From Thalassotalea loyana (GTDB taxonomy: Bacteria > Pseudomonadota > Gammaproteobacteria > Enterobacterales > Alteromonadaceae): a stretch of 64,000 nt of DNA. The position numbers and the translations under genes are program-made. Below the pieces are notes generated by a model. The model saw only the letters and a program-made list of their open reading frames with translations, did no database searches and was not told the origin of the DNA. The stretch is from positions 62,001-126,000 of the forward strand of contig NZ_BSSV01000001.1 in the NCBI RefSeq assembly GCF_030161435.1, in the 5' to 3' direction. Of this stretch, positions 1-7,405 are shown piece after piece. Every line of letters starts with the position of its first letter. Position 1 is the stretch's first letter.

Positions 1-1
1 A

Positions 2-1456
2 GCTAAAGGTGTCACAAACCCCATTCGCCAACTTATTCAACAAGTAAAAGGTGTTACTGCTGGTAACTATGATGCCAGTGTCACTGTCGACGGTAGTGTT
101 GAATTACAAAAGTTATCTGACGAGTTTAATCAAATGACTAAAGCTATTGTGTCTCGTGAAGAAACCATTAGTTTTCAGGCGTTTCATGATGACTTAACTC
201 ATTTACCTAACCGCAATGCGTTAATTAATGCGTTAACAAAGCGAGAAGAAGAACACCAAGATTATTTAGTGATTCAATTGTGCTATCTCGACGCGGAACA
301 GATCACGGATACCTTAGGTTACAAAATTGGTGATGAAGTTGTAATGCAAGTTGCCAATAGAATATTAAAGAGTAATTTATCGTTAACGTGTTTCCATTTG
401 GGTCGAGAAAACTTTGTTTTGCTCGCCGATGCGCAAGAAGTTGCTCCGTTGCTAGAAAACTTGATGAAGGAGCTCAATATACAATGTCAGTTTGACAATA
501 TTAGCTTGAACCTTCAGTTTGTTGCTGGTGTTGCTTTGGCAAATTTACATCGAGGTCAAAATCCGACTGAGTTATTGCAAAAAAGTAACGTCGCACTTCA
601 GTACGCGAAAAATCACAAGCGGGTTTATCAGATCTATGAACCTCAATTTGATATAAACGCTCACGAGCGCTTATTCCTGACAAATAGCTTAAAGCACGCC
701 ATCGAGAATGATGAGCTGGTACTTTATTATCAACCCAAGCTAAACCTGAAAGATATGGTGATCTCTCATGTTGAGGCACTGGTGCGCTGGCAACATCCTG
801 AACGAGGATTAATTCCACCTGATTCTTTTATCAGTATTGCGGAAAAAACTGGCCAAATGCCAGCATTAACGCGTTGGGTTACAAAAACCGCGGTTAATCA
901 ATATTTAACGTGGCAAAAGCAAGGCATTGATATTAACATTGCGATAAATATCTCAGCGGTGAATATTTTAGATCACGATTACCCAGATTACGTAATTGCG
1001 CTCAAGCAACAACACGCATTGTCCGATCAGGCGATTACGCTAGAAGTAACCGAAGATGCCGTTGTTGAAGAGCCAGAACAAGCGACAAAAGTATTGAACT
1101 ACCTCCGCAGTCATGGCTTTAAATTATCAATAGATGATTATGGTACGGGCTATTCTTCGCTCGGTCAGCTCAAGCAATTACCTGTACAAGAGCTAAAAGT
1201 CGATCGTTCATTTGTGCAAAATGTTGCAACGAATGAAAGCGATCAAATCATTGTACGGTCAACTTTAGAGCTAGCGCATAATCTCGGTCTATCTGTTGTC
1301 GCTGAAGGTATTGAAGACGAAACTGCGTTAACATGGCTTAAGAGCCTAAATTGTGAGTTCGCACAGGGATATTTTATTAGCAAGCCTTTGCCTGCTGATG
1401 TTTTTACTAAATGGATGGATAGCTCACCGTATAAAATCAACATAATCGAGGGATAA
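2..1456 (+). CDS. HAMP-GGDEF-EAL c-di-GMP signalling protein (5' truncated)
   Basis: The open frame runs in from the left edge, so the N-terminus (probably a sensor and membrane segments) is missing. Bases 2-133 encode the end of a HAMP linker (NPIRQL ... FNQMTKAI). A GGDEF-like domain follows, but its signature is degenerate: the segment near bases 395-415 reads LGRENF, so cyclase activity is unlikely. The EAL domain from about base 700 keeps its key residues: VEALVRW, NISA, LEVTE, IDDYGTGYSS, ELKVDRSF, AEGIED and QGYFISKP. The expected role is c-di-GMP hydrolysis, with the GGDEF part perhaps regulatory. CsrD/MshH has a similar layout but a degenerate EAL motif, which argues against that identity. 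The stop codon directly abuts the next ATG, so the two genes are probably co-transcribed. Confidence 0.9.
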   Translation, partial: AKGVTNPIRQLIQQVKGVTAGNYDASVTVDGSVELQKLSDEFNQMTKAIVSREETISFQAFHDDLTHLPNRNALINALTKREEEHQDYLVIQLCYLDAEQITDTLGYKIGDEVVMQVANRILKSNLSLTCFHLGRENFVLLADAQEVAPLLENLMKELNIQCQFDNISLNLQFVAGVALANLHRGQNPTELLQKSNVALQYAKNHKRVYQIYEPQFDINAHERLFLTNSLKHAIENDELVLYYQPKLNLKDMVISHVEALVRWQHPERGLIPPDSFISIAEKTGQMPALTRWVTKTAVNQYLTWQKQGIDINIAINISAVNILDHDYPDYVIALKQQHALSDQAITLEVTEDAVVEEPEQATKVLNYLRSHGFKLSIDDYGTGYSSLGQLKQLPVQELKVDRSFVQNVATNESDQIIVRSTLELAHNLGLSVVAEGIEDETALTWLKSLNCEFAQGYFISKPLPADVFTKWMDSSPYKINIIEG

Positions 1457-2695
1457 ATGCTCAAGCTTTTCATAGGGATAGTGTTAACTCTTTGTATATT
1501 CAACAGTCAAAGTGCAGAAATGTCACTCAAAGGTATTGTTGACTTAAGAGCTGTGCACGTGACTAGTGATGCTAATGCAGATAGTTATTTAGCTGGCGAT
1601 TATGGAAAGTTTCGATTTAATACCGGTAGCGAATTGGCACTGGGTCAACTCGGTTTGCAGTATAAAGTCGATTGGCAAAATAATTGGTCAGCAACGGTAG
1701 TTGGCAATGGCTTTGCCGATCAAAACGATACCGCGGTTGGCATTACAGAAGCATACCTGCAATACAAAGGACTGCCAAACGCGAACGGCTGGCGTATCAG
1801 TGGTAAAGCCGGGGTATATTACCCGCACATTAGTATCGAAAATATTGCCACGGCGTGGTCAACACCTTATACAATTACCTCGAGCACCATCAACAACTGG
1901 CTGGGTGAAGAAATTCGAAACTCAGGATTTGGCCTCAGCGTAGAGAAGCTTGGTAAACAATCGCGTTCACCTCATAGCTTTATCGTTGATCTCGACCTCT
2001 TTCAAAACAATGATAGTGCTGGTGCAATGTTAACCTGGCATGGTTGGACCGTTGGCAGTCGTCAAACGCTATTACATGAGCGACTTGTTGTACAACAATT
2101 TCCCGCACGAGAAGGTATGCTTGCTGACCAAGCAGCACACTCTGACCCTTTTATAGAACTTGATCACCGCTGGGGGTTCAACGTTTCAGGGCAATGGCGT
2201 TACAAGAATACACTACGTGTCCAAGCGGGTTATTATGATAACCAAGCAAAAAAAGGCATTGTAGAAAAAGGGCAGTACACTTGGACGACGGCGTTTAGCC
2301 ATGCGAGTTTTAAGTATAAATTTGCTAAAACCTGGGAGTTGATGGGCCAGTTTATGCAGGGGAACACCTTGATGAATTCGCCACAGTTAACTGAGGTTGT
2401 GAATAATGACTTCAACAGTCAATATCTGATGTTAAGAAAGTTCTGGGGTAAACATCACATTGCACTGCGAGCTGAATATTTTAACGTCGATGACCTCGAC
2501 CAAACGATTGGTGATAACAACAATGAATCGGGTCATGCTTATGCCTTAGCTTATCGTTACAGACTATCAAAGCAGAGCTTTGTGCTCGGCGAATACACGC
2601 ATGTTGATAGCTCTCGTTGGTCGAGACGCTACCAAAATCAACCAATAGAGTTAACAGAACGTCAATATCAACTTTCTTACCGTCACTATTTCTAA
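1457..2695 (+). CDS. Putative outer-membrane beta-barrel (porin-like) protein
   Basis: This 412-residue protein starts with a clear signal peptide (MLKLFIGIVLTLCIFNSQSA) followed by alternating polar and aromatic strands typical of an outer-membrane barrel. It ends in Arg-His-Tyr-Phe; a terminal phenylalanine is the usual signal for barrel insertion. I do not recognise a named family and no substrate can be inferred. The ATG follows the stop of the HAMP-GGDEF-EAL gene with no spacer, suggesting translational coupling. The pair might link an envelope component to c-di-GMP turnover, but that is inference from position only. Confidence 0.75.
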   Translation: MLKLFIGIVLTLCIFNSQSAEMSLKGIVDLRAVHVTSDANADSYLAGDYGKFRFNTGSELALGQLGLQYKVDWQNNWSATVVGNGFADQNDTAVGITEAYLQYKGLPNANGWRISGKAGVYYPHISIENIATAWSTPYTITSSTINNWLGEEIRNSGFGLSVEKLGKQSRSPHSFIVDLDLFQNNDSAGAMLTWHGWTVGSRQTLLHERLVVQQFPAREGMLADQAAHSDPFIELDHRWGFNVSGQWRYKNTLRVQAGYYDNQAKKGIVEKGQYTWTTAFSHASFKYKFAKTWELMGQFMQGNTLMNSPQLTEVVNNDFNSQYLMLRKFWGKHHIALRAEYFNVDDLDQTIGDNNNESGHAYALAYRYRLSKQSFVLGEYTHVDSSRWSRRYQNQPIELTERQYQLSYRHYF

Positions 2696-2783
2696 TCTAA
2701 GTGACAGGTTACTGTTCTAATCACTTTAATTCTTGAAGGTAATTTTCTACAATTCGAACACTTCAGTTTTGTTGTTGAATCGT

Positions 2784-3947
2784 ATGAAACAATACCTCGA
2801 TATTTTTGTTCAATTCTTTACTTTGGGTCTCATTAGTTTTGGCGGCCCAGCGGCACATATTGGTTACTTTAATCAAAAGTTTGTGCAGAAGCTTGGTTGG
2901 TTATCACATCAAGAGTACGGTCAATTAGTCGCATTGAGTCAGTTTCTTCCTGGTCCGGGTTCTAGCCAGGTTGGTTTTGCGCTTGGTTACAAGAAAGCGG
3001 GAATTATCGGGGCTTTCACGGCATTTATAGCATTTACCTTACCGTCCGTCGTGTTGATGCTGCTATTAGCAAGCTTGAGTCAAATTTGGGTAGATAATGT
3101 CTTTTTCTTCGGTGTTGTTCATGGGTTAAAGTTGTTAGCCGTTGTTGTGGTTGCAGATGCCGTACTAACCATGTTCAACAGTTTTTGTACGTGCCATAAA
3201 ACGAAATCAGTAGCCGTAATCTCGACACTATTTTTACTGGTCATGTCAGGGATTGCACCGCAAATGTTGGTGATTGCTGGCGCTGCCGTGTGGGGAGCAA
3301 AATATTTATCGCATCAAGCACTCATAAATGCTGATAACGATACTGCAACGTTTAAGTTAAGTTGGCTACCATTTTTCTTGTTTGTCTTGTTATTTGTTGG
3401 TTTACCTTTGTTAGCGTCTTCTGCCGATATTGCTCAGTTAACCGCAGATTTTTTCTATGCAGGAAGTTTAGTTTTTGGTGGTGGTCACGTTGTGTTGCCT
3501 TTACTGCAGGAATTGTTATCAGATAGCATTTCAACGGACACCTTTTTAACGGGTTATGCTGCTGCTCAAGCTGTACCTGGCCCAATGTTCACCTTAGCAA
3601 CATTTCTTGGCTTTCATTTAACGCCTACGACGCCGCTTTTAGGTGCACTTGTAGCTACATTAGCGGTATTTCTGCCTGGTTTTCTATTGATGTTAGCGTT
3701 TCTAAAGCACTGGAATAGTATCGCGCAAATACCTAAGCTCTCTGGAGCGATACAAGGTGTCAATGCAGCCGTGGTAGGCTTGTTGTTTAGTGCCTTGTAT
3801 CAGCCGTTATTCACCTCGGCGGTGTTAAACGCACATGATATGGCGGTGGTTATTTTAGGCTATTTTTTGTTGAAGCAAGTTAGGGTCCCCATTGTTTACT
3901 TAGTGCTGGGCTTTGCTATCGCGGGTGCGTTAATGACATGGCTTTAA
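2784..3947 (+). CDS. chrA: ChrA-family chromate/anion transporter
   Basis: This is a polytopic inner-membrane protein of about 387 residues with the two homologous halves of long-chain ChrA proteins. The N-terminal half carries SFGGPAAHIGYF and PGPGSSQVG; the C-terminal half carries FGGGHVVLPLL and AVPGPMFTLATF. The family exports chromate by proton-coupled antiport, although many members in unpolluted environments have no proven substrate. An upstream in-frame TTG at 2733 would add 17 residues; I prefer the ATG at 2784 because family members begin close to the FGG motif, but neither start has a strong ribosome site. The gene stands alone between the barrel gene and the terminator shared with engB. 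Confidence 0.88.
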   Translation: MKQYLDIFVQFFTLGLISFGGPAAHIGYFNQKFVQKLGWLSHQEYGQLVALSQFLPGPGSSQVGFALGYKKAGIIGAFTAFIAFTLPSVVLMLLLASLSQIWVDNVFFFGVVHGLKLLAVVVVADAVLTMFNSFCTCHKTKSVAVISTLFLLVMSGIAPQMLVIAGAAVWGAKYLSHQALINADNDTATFKLSWLPFFLFVLLFVGLPLLASSADIAQLTADFFYAGSLVFGGGHVVLPLLQELLSDSISTDTFLTGYAAAQAVPGPMFTLATFLGFHLTPTTPLLGALVATLAVFLPGFLLMLAFLKHWNSIAQIPKLSGAIQGVNAAVVGLLFSALYQPLFTSAVLNAHDMAVVILGYFLLKQVRVPIVYLVLGFAIAGALMTWL

Positions 3948-3960
3948 AATATTGAGCAAT

Positions 3961-3988
3961 AAAAAAGGCAACATACGTTGCCTTTTTT
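3961..3988. terminator. Bidirectional terminator between chrA and engB
   Basis: A perfect 12-bp inverted repeat (AAAAAAGGCAAC / GTTGCCTTTTTT) with a 4-nt loop lies between two convergent genes. It has an A tract on one side and a T tract on the other, so it can end transcription both ways. Confidence 0.9.
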
Positions 3989-4002
3989 ATTATTAGCGAG
4001 TT

Positions 4003-4647
4003 TTATTCAGTATCAGCGCCGTTGTCATCAGCAGGTTCGTCAAGTGTCGCAAACCAGTTACTGATAACTTGGGTTGCTTGGTCAACACCTGTGCGTTTCA
4101 GTGAAGAAAACGCATAGACTTTAACGTCTCCACCTAGTTGTTTGAGCTTTTTCTTGACGTTAAGTACCTCGGCACTGGCTTTGCCTTGCGAAAGCTTGTC
4201 GGCCTTCGTTAATAGTGCAAGTACAGGTAATTCACTATCAACAGCCCACTCAATTAACTGGTGGTCGAGGTCTTTAAGAGGATGTCGAATATCCATCAAG
4301 ACAACAAGGCCTTGCAGGCTTTCACGCTTTTCTAAATATTCACCTAAGGCCTTTTGCCATTTCTTCTTCATTTCTAGAGGAACTTTAGCAAATCCGTAAC
4401 CCGGCAAATCGACAAGGCGCTTACCTTCTTCAATTTCAAAAACATTAATGAGTTGCGTGCGCCCCGGTGTTTTACTGGTACGCGCTAAGCTTTTTTGGCG
4501 AGTCAGTGTATTTAAGGCGCTAGACTTACCCGCATTTGAGCGGCCAGCGAACGCCACTTCAATGCCATCATCATTTGGTAGTTTGCGAATATCTGGTGCA
4601 CTTATGGTGAAATGTGCTTTATTTAAATTAATCGTGTGATCAGACAA
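4003..4647 (-). CDS. engB: Ribosome biogenesis GTP-binding protein EngB (YihA/YsxC)
   Basis: This is a 214-residue TRAFAC-class GTPase needed for late 50S assembly. The GTPase motifs are in order: G1 [10 protein letters not shown]2 threonines in SKTPGRTQ, G3 DLPGYG, G4 TKAD and G5 FSS. Length matches the family, with a short acidic C-terminal tail. It is divergent from the cytochrome c4 gene, an arrangement known in other gammaproteobacteria. Expected to be cytosolic and essential. Confidence 0.97.
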   Translation of the reverse strand: MSDHTINLNKAHFTISAPDIRKLPNDDGIEVAFAGRSNAGKSSALNTLTRQKSLARTSKTPGRTQLINVFEIEEGKRLVDLPGYGFAKVPLEMKKKWQKALGEYLEKRESLQGLVVLMDIRHPLKDLDHQLIEWAVDSELPVLALLTKADKLSQGKASAEVLNVKKKLKQLGGDVKVYAFSSLKRTGVDQATQVISNWFATLDEPADDNGADTE

Positions 4648-4751
4648 AGTCGATTCCTCGTAAAAGAATTGTCGATATTATATCTAATTTTTGATCCGAC
4701 CGACAAATAACCTGAAATTATGTAGGTTTTTTTACTCCTTGTTATTACACG

Positions 4752-4783
4752 TTGACAATATTCGTGTAAAATATGCCTAATTT
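4752..4783 (+). promoter_or_regulatory. Candidate sigma-70 promoter for the cytochrome c4 gene
   Basis: A perfect TTGACA -35 hexamer lies at 4752-4757, about 85 bases before the cytochrome start. The -10 is unclear: TAAAAT is too close, and CCTAAT or TAATTT at 18-20 bp spacing are weak. The region is the shared divergent promoter of engB and the cytochrome gene. Confidence 0.35.
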
Positions 4784-4841
4784 TTACAGTTATACGAAGG
4801 TTAATTGATATTAACCACCTATAAAAAAAAGAGAGTGATCA

Positions 4842-6074
4842 ATGAAAAAAGTAATCTTTTCTCTAGTGTTGGGTGTTGGGATGTTAGCTTCTGCAAATGC
4901 ATCAGCTGGCGACGCTCAAGCTGGTAAAGCTAAGGCAGCTACGTGTGCAGCATGTCACGGTGCTAATGGTATTGGTACAGCAGATATGTACCCTAACTTA
5001 GCTGGTCAGCACGCTGACTATATTGTTAAGCAATTAAAAGCCTTCAAAGATGGCTCTCGTAAAGATCCTTTAATGTCGCCAATGGCTGCACCACTATCTG
5101 ACGCAGATATGGCAGACTTAGGTGCGTATTTCGCGTCTATGAATGCTTCTGGTGAAACAGCTGCAGCAGATGCAGGCGCTTCAGCGACAGCCGTAGCCGC
5201 AGCACCTGCCGCACCAAAGATTGTTCCTGACGCTGCAGCGGGCAAGCATTTATATGAAATGGGCGATGAAGCTCGTGGTATTACTGCATGTATCGGCTGT
5301 CACGGTAAAGATGGTGATTCATTAGTATTGATCAACCCGAACTTATCTAATCAGCACCCAGAGTACATTGAAAAGCAATTGAATCACTTTAAAGATGGTT
5401 CACGCGATAACGCATCAATGAACCAAGTTTCTATGAACTTATCTGAGCAAGATATCGCTGATTTAGGTGCGTACTTTAAAGACCCAGAAGTAAAAGCAGT
5501 GGCTAAAGCAAGTGGCTCTAAATCTGTACCTGTTATTGTTTCAGGTGACGTAGACAAAGGTAAAGCTTTATCAGGTACATGTGTGGCATGTCATGGTACT
5601 GACGGTAACGCATTAATTGCAATGTATCCAAAAATTGCTGGTCAACATGAAGAGTACATTACTAACCAGTTAATGGACTTCAAATCAGGCGAACGTGCAG
5701 ACCCAGTAATGGCAGGTATGGTTGCAGCATTATCTGAAGAAGATATGAAGAACTTAGCGTCTTACTTCGCGTCACAAAAAATGACTGAAGGTTCAGGCAC
5801 TGATAATGATAAAGGCCGCAAATTATACCTAAGCGGTGACGCTTCACGTGGTATTACAGCATGTACAGCATGTCACGGCTTCGACGGTTCAGGTATGGCG
5901 AAAGCTGGTTTCCCAAGTGTTGCTAATCAGCACGTTGATTACTTAAAAGCTCAGCTTACGAAGTTCCGCAGTCAAGATCGTGCAAACGATAGCAACAAGA
6001 TGATGCGTAACATTGCGGTACGCTTAAAAGACGAAGATATTGAAGCATTAGCACAATACATGTCGTCTTTATAA
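4842..6074 (+). CDS. Tetrahaem cytochrome c4-like protein (duplicated dihaem c4)
   Basis: This secreted 410-residue c-type cytochrome has a signal peptide cut near ASA/GDA (residues 22-23). It carries four CXXCH haem sites: CAACH at 35-39, CIGCH at 150-154, CVACH at 247-251 and CTACH at 341-345. Each is followed by the LA/SxQHxxYI and methionine-bearing segment typical of class I c4 domains. Canonical cytochrome c4 has two haems in about 200 residues, so this looks like two c4 units in one chain, joined after an Ala-rich linker (about 105-127) and a second linker near 215-235. Expected role is periplasmic electron transfer to terminal oxidases. Its position beside engB is that of an ordinary c4 gene. 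A strong AGAGAG-type ribosome site precedes the ATG. Confidence 0.92.
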   Translation: MKKVIFSLVLGVGMLASANASAGDAQAGKAKAATCAACHGANGIGTADMYPNLAGQHADYIVKQLKAFKDGSRKDPLMSPMAAPLSDADMADLGAYFASMNASGETAAADAGASATAVAAAPAAPKIVPDAAAGKHLYEMGDEARGITACIGCHGKDGDSLVLINPNLSNQHPEYIEKQLNHFKDGSRDNASMNQVSMNLSEQDIADLGAYFKDPEVKAVAKASGSKSVPVIVSGDVDKGKALSGTCVACHGTDGNALIAMYPKIAGQHEEYITNQLMDFKSGERADPVMAGMVAALSEEDMKNLASYFASQKMTEGSGTDNDKGRKLYLSGDASRGITACTACHGFDGSGMAKAGFPSVANQHVDYLKAQLTKFRSQDRANDSNKMMRNIAVRLKDEDIEALAQYMSSL

Positions 6075-6087
6075 TTGACCATCTCAT

Positions 6088-6115
6088 AAAAAAAGCAGCT
6101 TAGGCTGCTTTTTTT
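6088..6115 (+). terminator. Terminator after the cytochrome c4 gene
   Basis: The stem GCAGC/GCTGC with a TTAG loop is flanked by seven A and seven T residues, 13 bases after the cytochrome stop codon. Confidence 0.88.
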
Positions 6116-6189
6116 GTCTTTGACGTTTGATTTTTTAAATTTGCTTAATTTATTATTAAGTTATCTCATTCAACATAAAGTGATTCGCT

Positions 6190-6801
6190 ATGAGCCATGA
6201 ATATATTGCTTGCCCTCGTTGTGATGCACTTTATCCAGCAATGCAACTAGCAAATAAACAAATAGCCATTTGTAGTCGTTGTGGTTGCAAGTTAACTGAA
6301 ACCAAAACTGATTCAATTAATCGCACGCTAGCAATTGCCTTAACAGGCATCATCATGTTTATTCCTGGTATTTCGTTGCCAATGGTCGGCGCGACGTTAG
6401 TTGGCCAATATGCCGAAGTATCACTGATCGATTGTCTTGTCATGTTATTGCAAAAAGGCTTCTTTATTGTTGCATTAGGGATGTTTTTATTTACGATGGC
6501 GATTCCTGCCATTCGATTGGTAACGATTTTTTATATTTGCTTAGCAATCAAGCGAAAACGAGTGACACAAAAACATCTTCAGTTTTTCCGTTCGTATCAT
6601 TTTCTAGATAGTTGGGCGATGCTCCATGTTTTTTTTCTGGGAATCAGTGTCGCGCTCTATAAGTTGGCAGAATACGCGGAAATCTCGCTAAATATCGGTA
6701 TAGCGATGTTTGCAGGGTTATTACTTTGTTCGATATTGACACATATTACGCTTGATCATCATAGTGTTTGGCAACAGTTAGAGTACGCGCCAAATGCATA
6801 A
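6190..6801 (+). CDS. PqiA/LetA-type membrane protein, first half
   Basis: This 203-residue protein starts with a zinc-ribbon-like segment (CPRCDALYP ... CSRCGCK, four cysteines in two CxxC pairs), then has about four transmembrane helices. That is one PqiA domain. E. coli LetA (YebS) and PqiA contain two such modules in one chain of about 420 residues; here the modules are two genes, this one first. It is expected to sit in the inner membrane and work with the MCE tunnel protein encoded downstream in envelope lipid transport. Its 3' end overlaps the second half gene by 8 bp, supporting coupled translation. Confidence 0.85.
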   Translation: MSHEYIACPRCDALYPAMQLANKQIAICSRCGCKLTETKTDSINRTLAIALTGIIMFIPGISLPMVGATLVGQYAEVSLIDCLVMLLQKGFFIVALGMFLFTMAIPAIRLVTIFYICLAIKRKRVTQKHLQFFRSYHFLDSWAMLHVFFLGISVALYKLAEYAEISLNIGIAMFAGLLLCSILTHITLDHHSVWQQLEYAPNA

Positions 6802-7405
6802 AACAGCAATACGAAAAGGGTTAGCGCGTTGCCCCCGTTGTAATAAATTGCAGCCAGCTACCGACAATTACATGCGATGTAGTCGCTGCCACGCATTTTT
6901 TTATCAGCGCCATCCGCGCAGCTTGCAATACACGTTGGCATGGACCATTTCCGCCCTGATCATGTTTGTGCCAGCAAACTTTTTTCCAATCATGATCTAT
7001 TATGAGCTAGGGGTAGCCGACCCCATGACGATATTAGCGGGCATTGATTCACTGATTGATAGCGGTATGTTTCCAATCGCTTTTATTGTGTTTACCGCGA
7101 GTTTTTTTGTGCCATTAGCAAAGCTTTGTGGTTTAATCTTTTTAGTACTTGCGACATATCAAAAAATAACATTTTCACCGGTTTATTCTGGGAAAATCTA
7201 TCGGGTTGTTGACTCACTAGGTCCATGGTCAATGCTTGATGTTTTTGTTGTTGCATTGTCTGGAGCTCTGGTTAAGTTCGGTATTTTTACGAATGTCCAA
7301 CCGGCGTCTGGAGCAACTTATTTTACGTTAATGGTAGTATTTAGCATGTTTGCTGCCCATAGCTTTGACCCTCGTTTACTTTGGGATAAAAAGAATAATG
7401 ACTGA
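6794..7405 (+). CDS. PqiA/LetA-type membrane protein, second half
   Basis: This second 203-residue PqiA domain has its own paired-cysteine ribbon (CPRCNKLQP ... CSRCHAFF) and four predicted membrane helices; the helix containing DSLGPWSMLDVFVVA is typical of the family. It overlaps the preceding half by 8 bp and the MCE gene by 8 bp, so all three are translationally coupled. The split is real: each half has its own start and complete ribbon, and no frameshift is visible. The two halves probably assemble into a LetA/PqiA-like membrane component. Confidence 0.85.
   Translation: MHKTAIRKGLARCPRCNKLQPATDNYMRCSRCHAFFYQRHPRSLQYTLAWTISALIMFVPANFFPIMIYYELGVADPMTILAGIDSLIDSGMFPIAFIVFTASFFVPLAKLCGLIFLVLATYQKITFSPVYSGKIYRVVDSLGPWSMLDVFVVALSGALVKFGIFTNVQPASGATYFTLMVVFSMFAAHSFDPRLLWDKKNND

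Noticed and set aside
501-818. 105-codon minus-strand frame
   Set aside because: It is antisense to the conserved GGDEF-EAL coding region and has no recognisable features.
4142-4639. Plus-strand frames over engB
   Set aside because: They are antisense to a GTPase with all G motifs intact.
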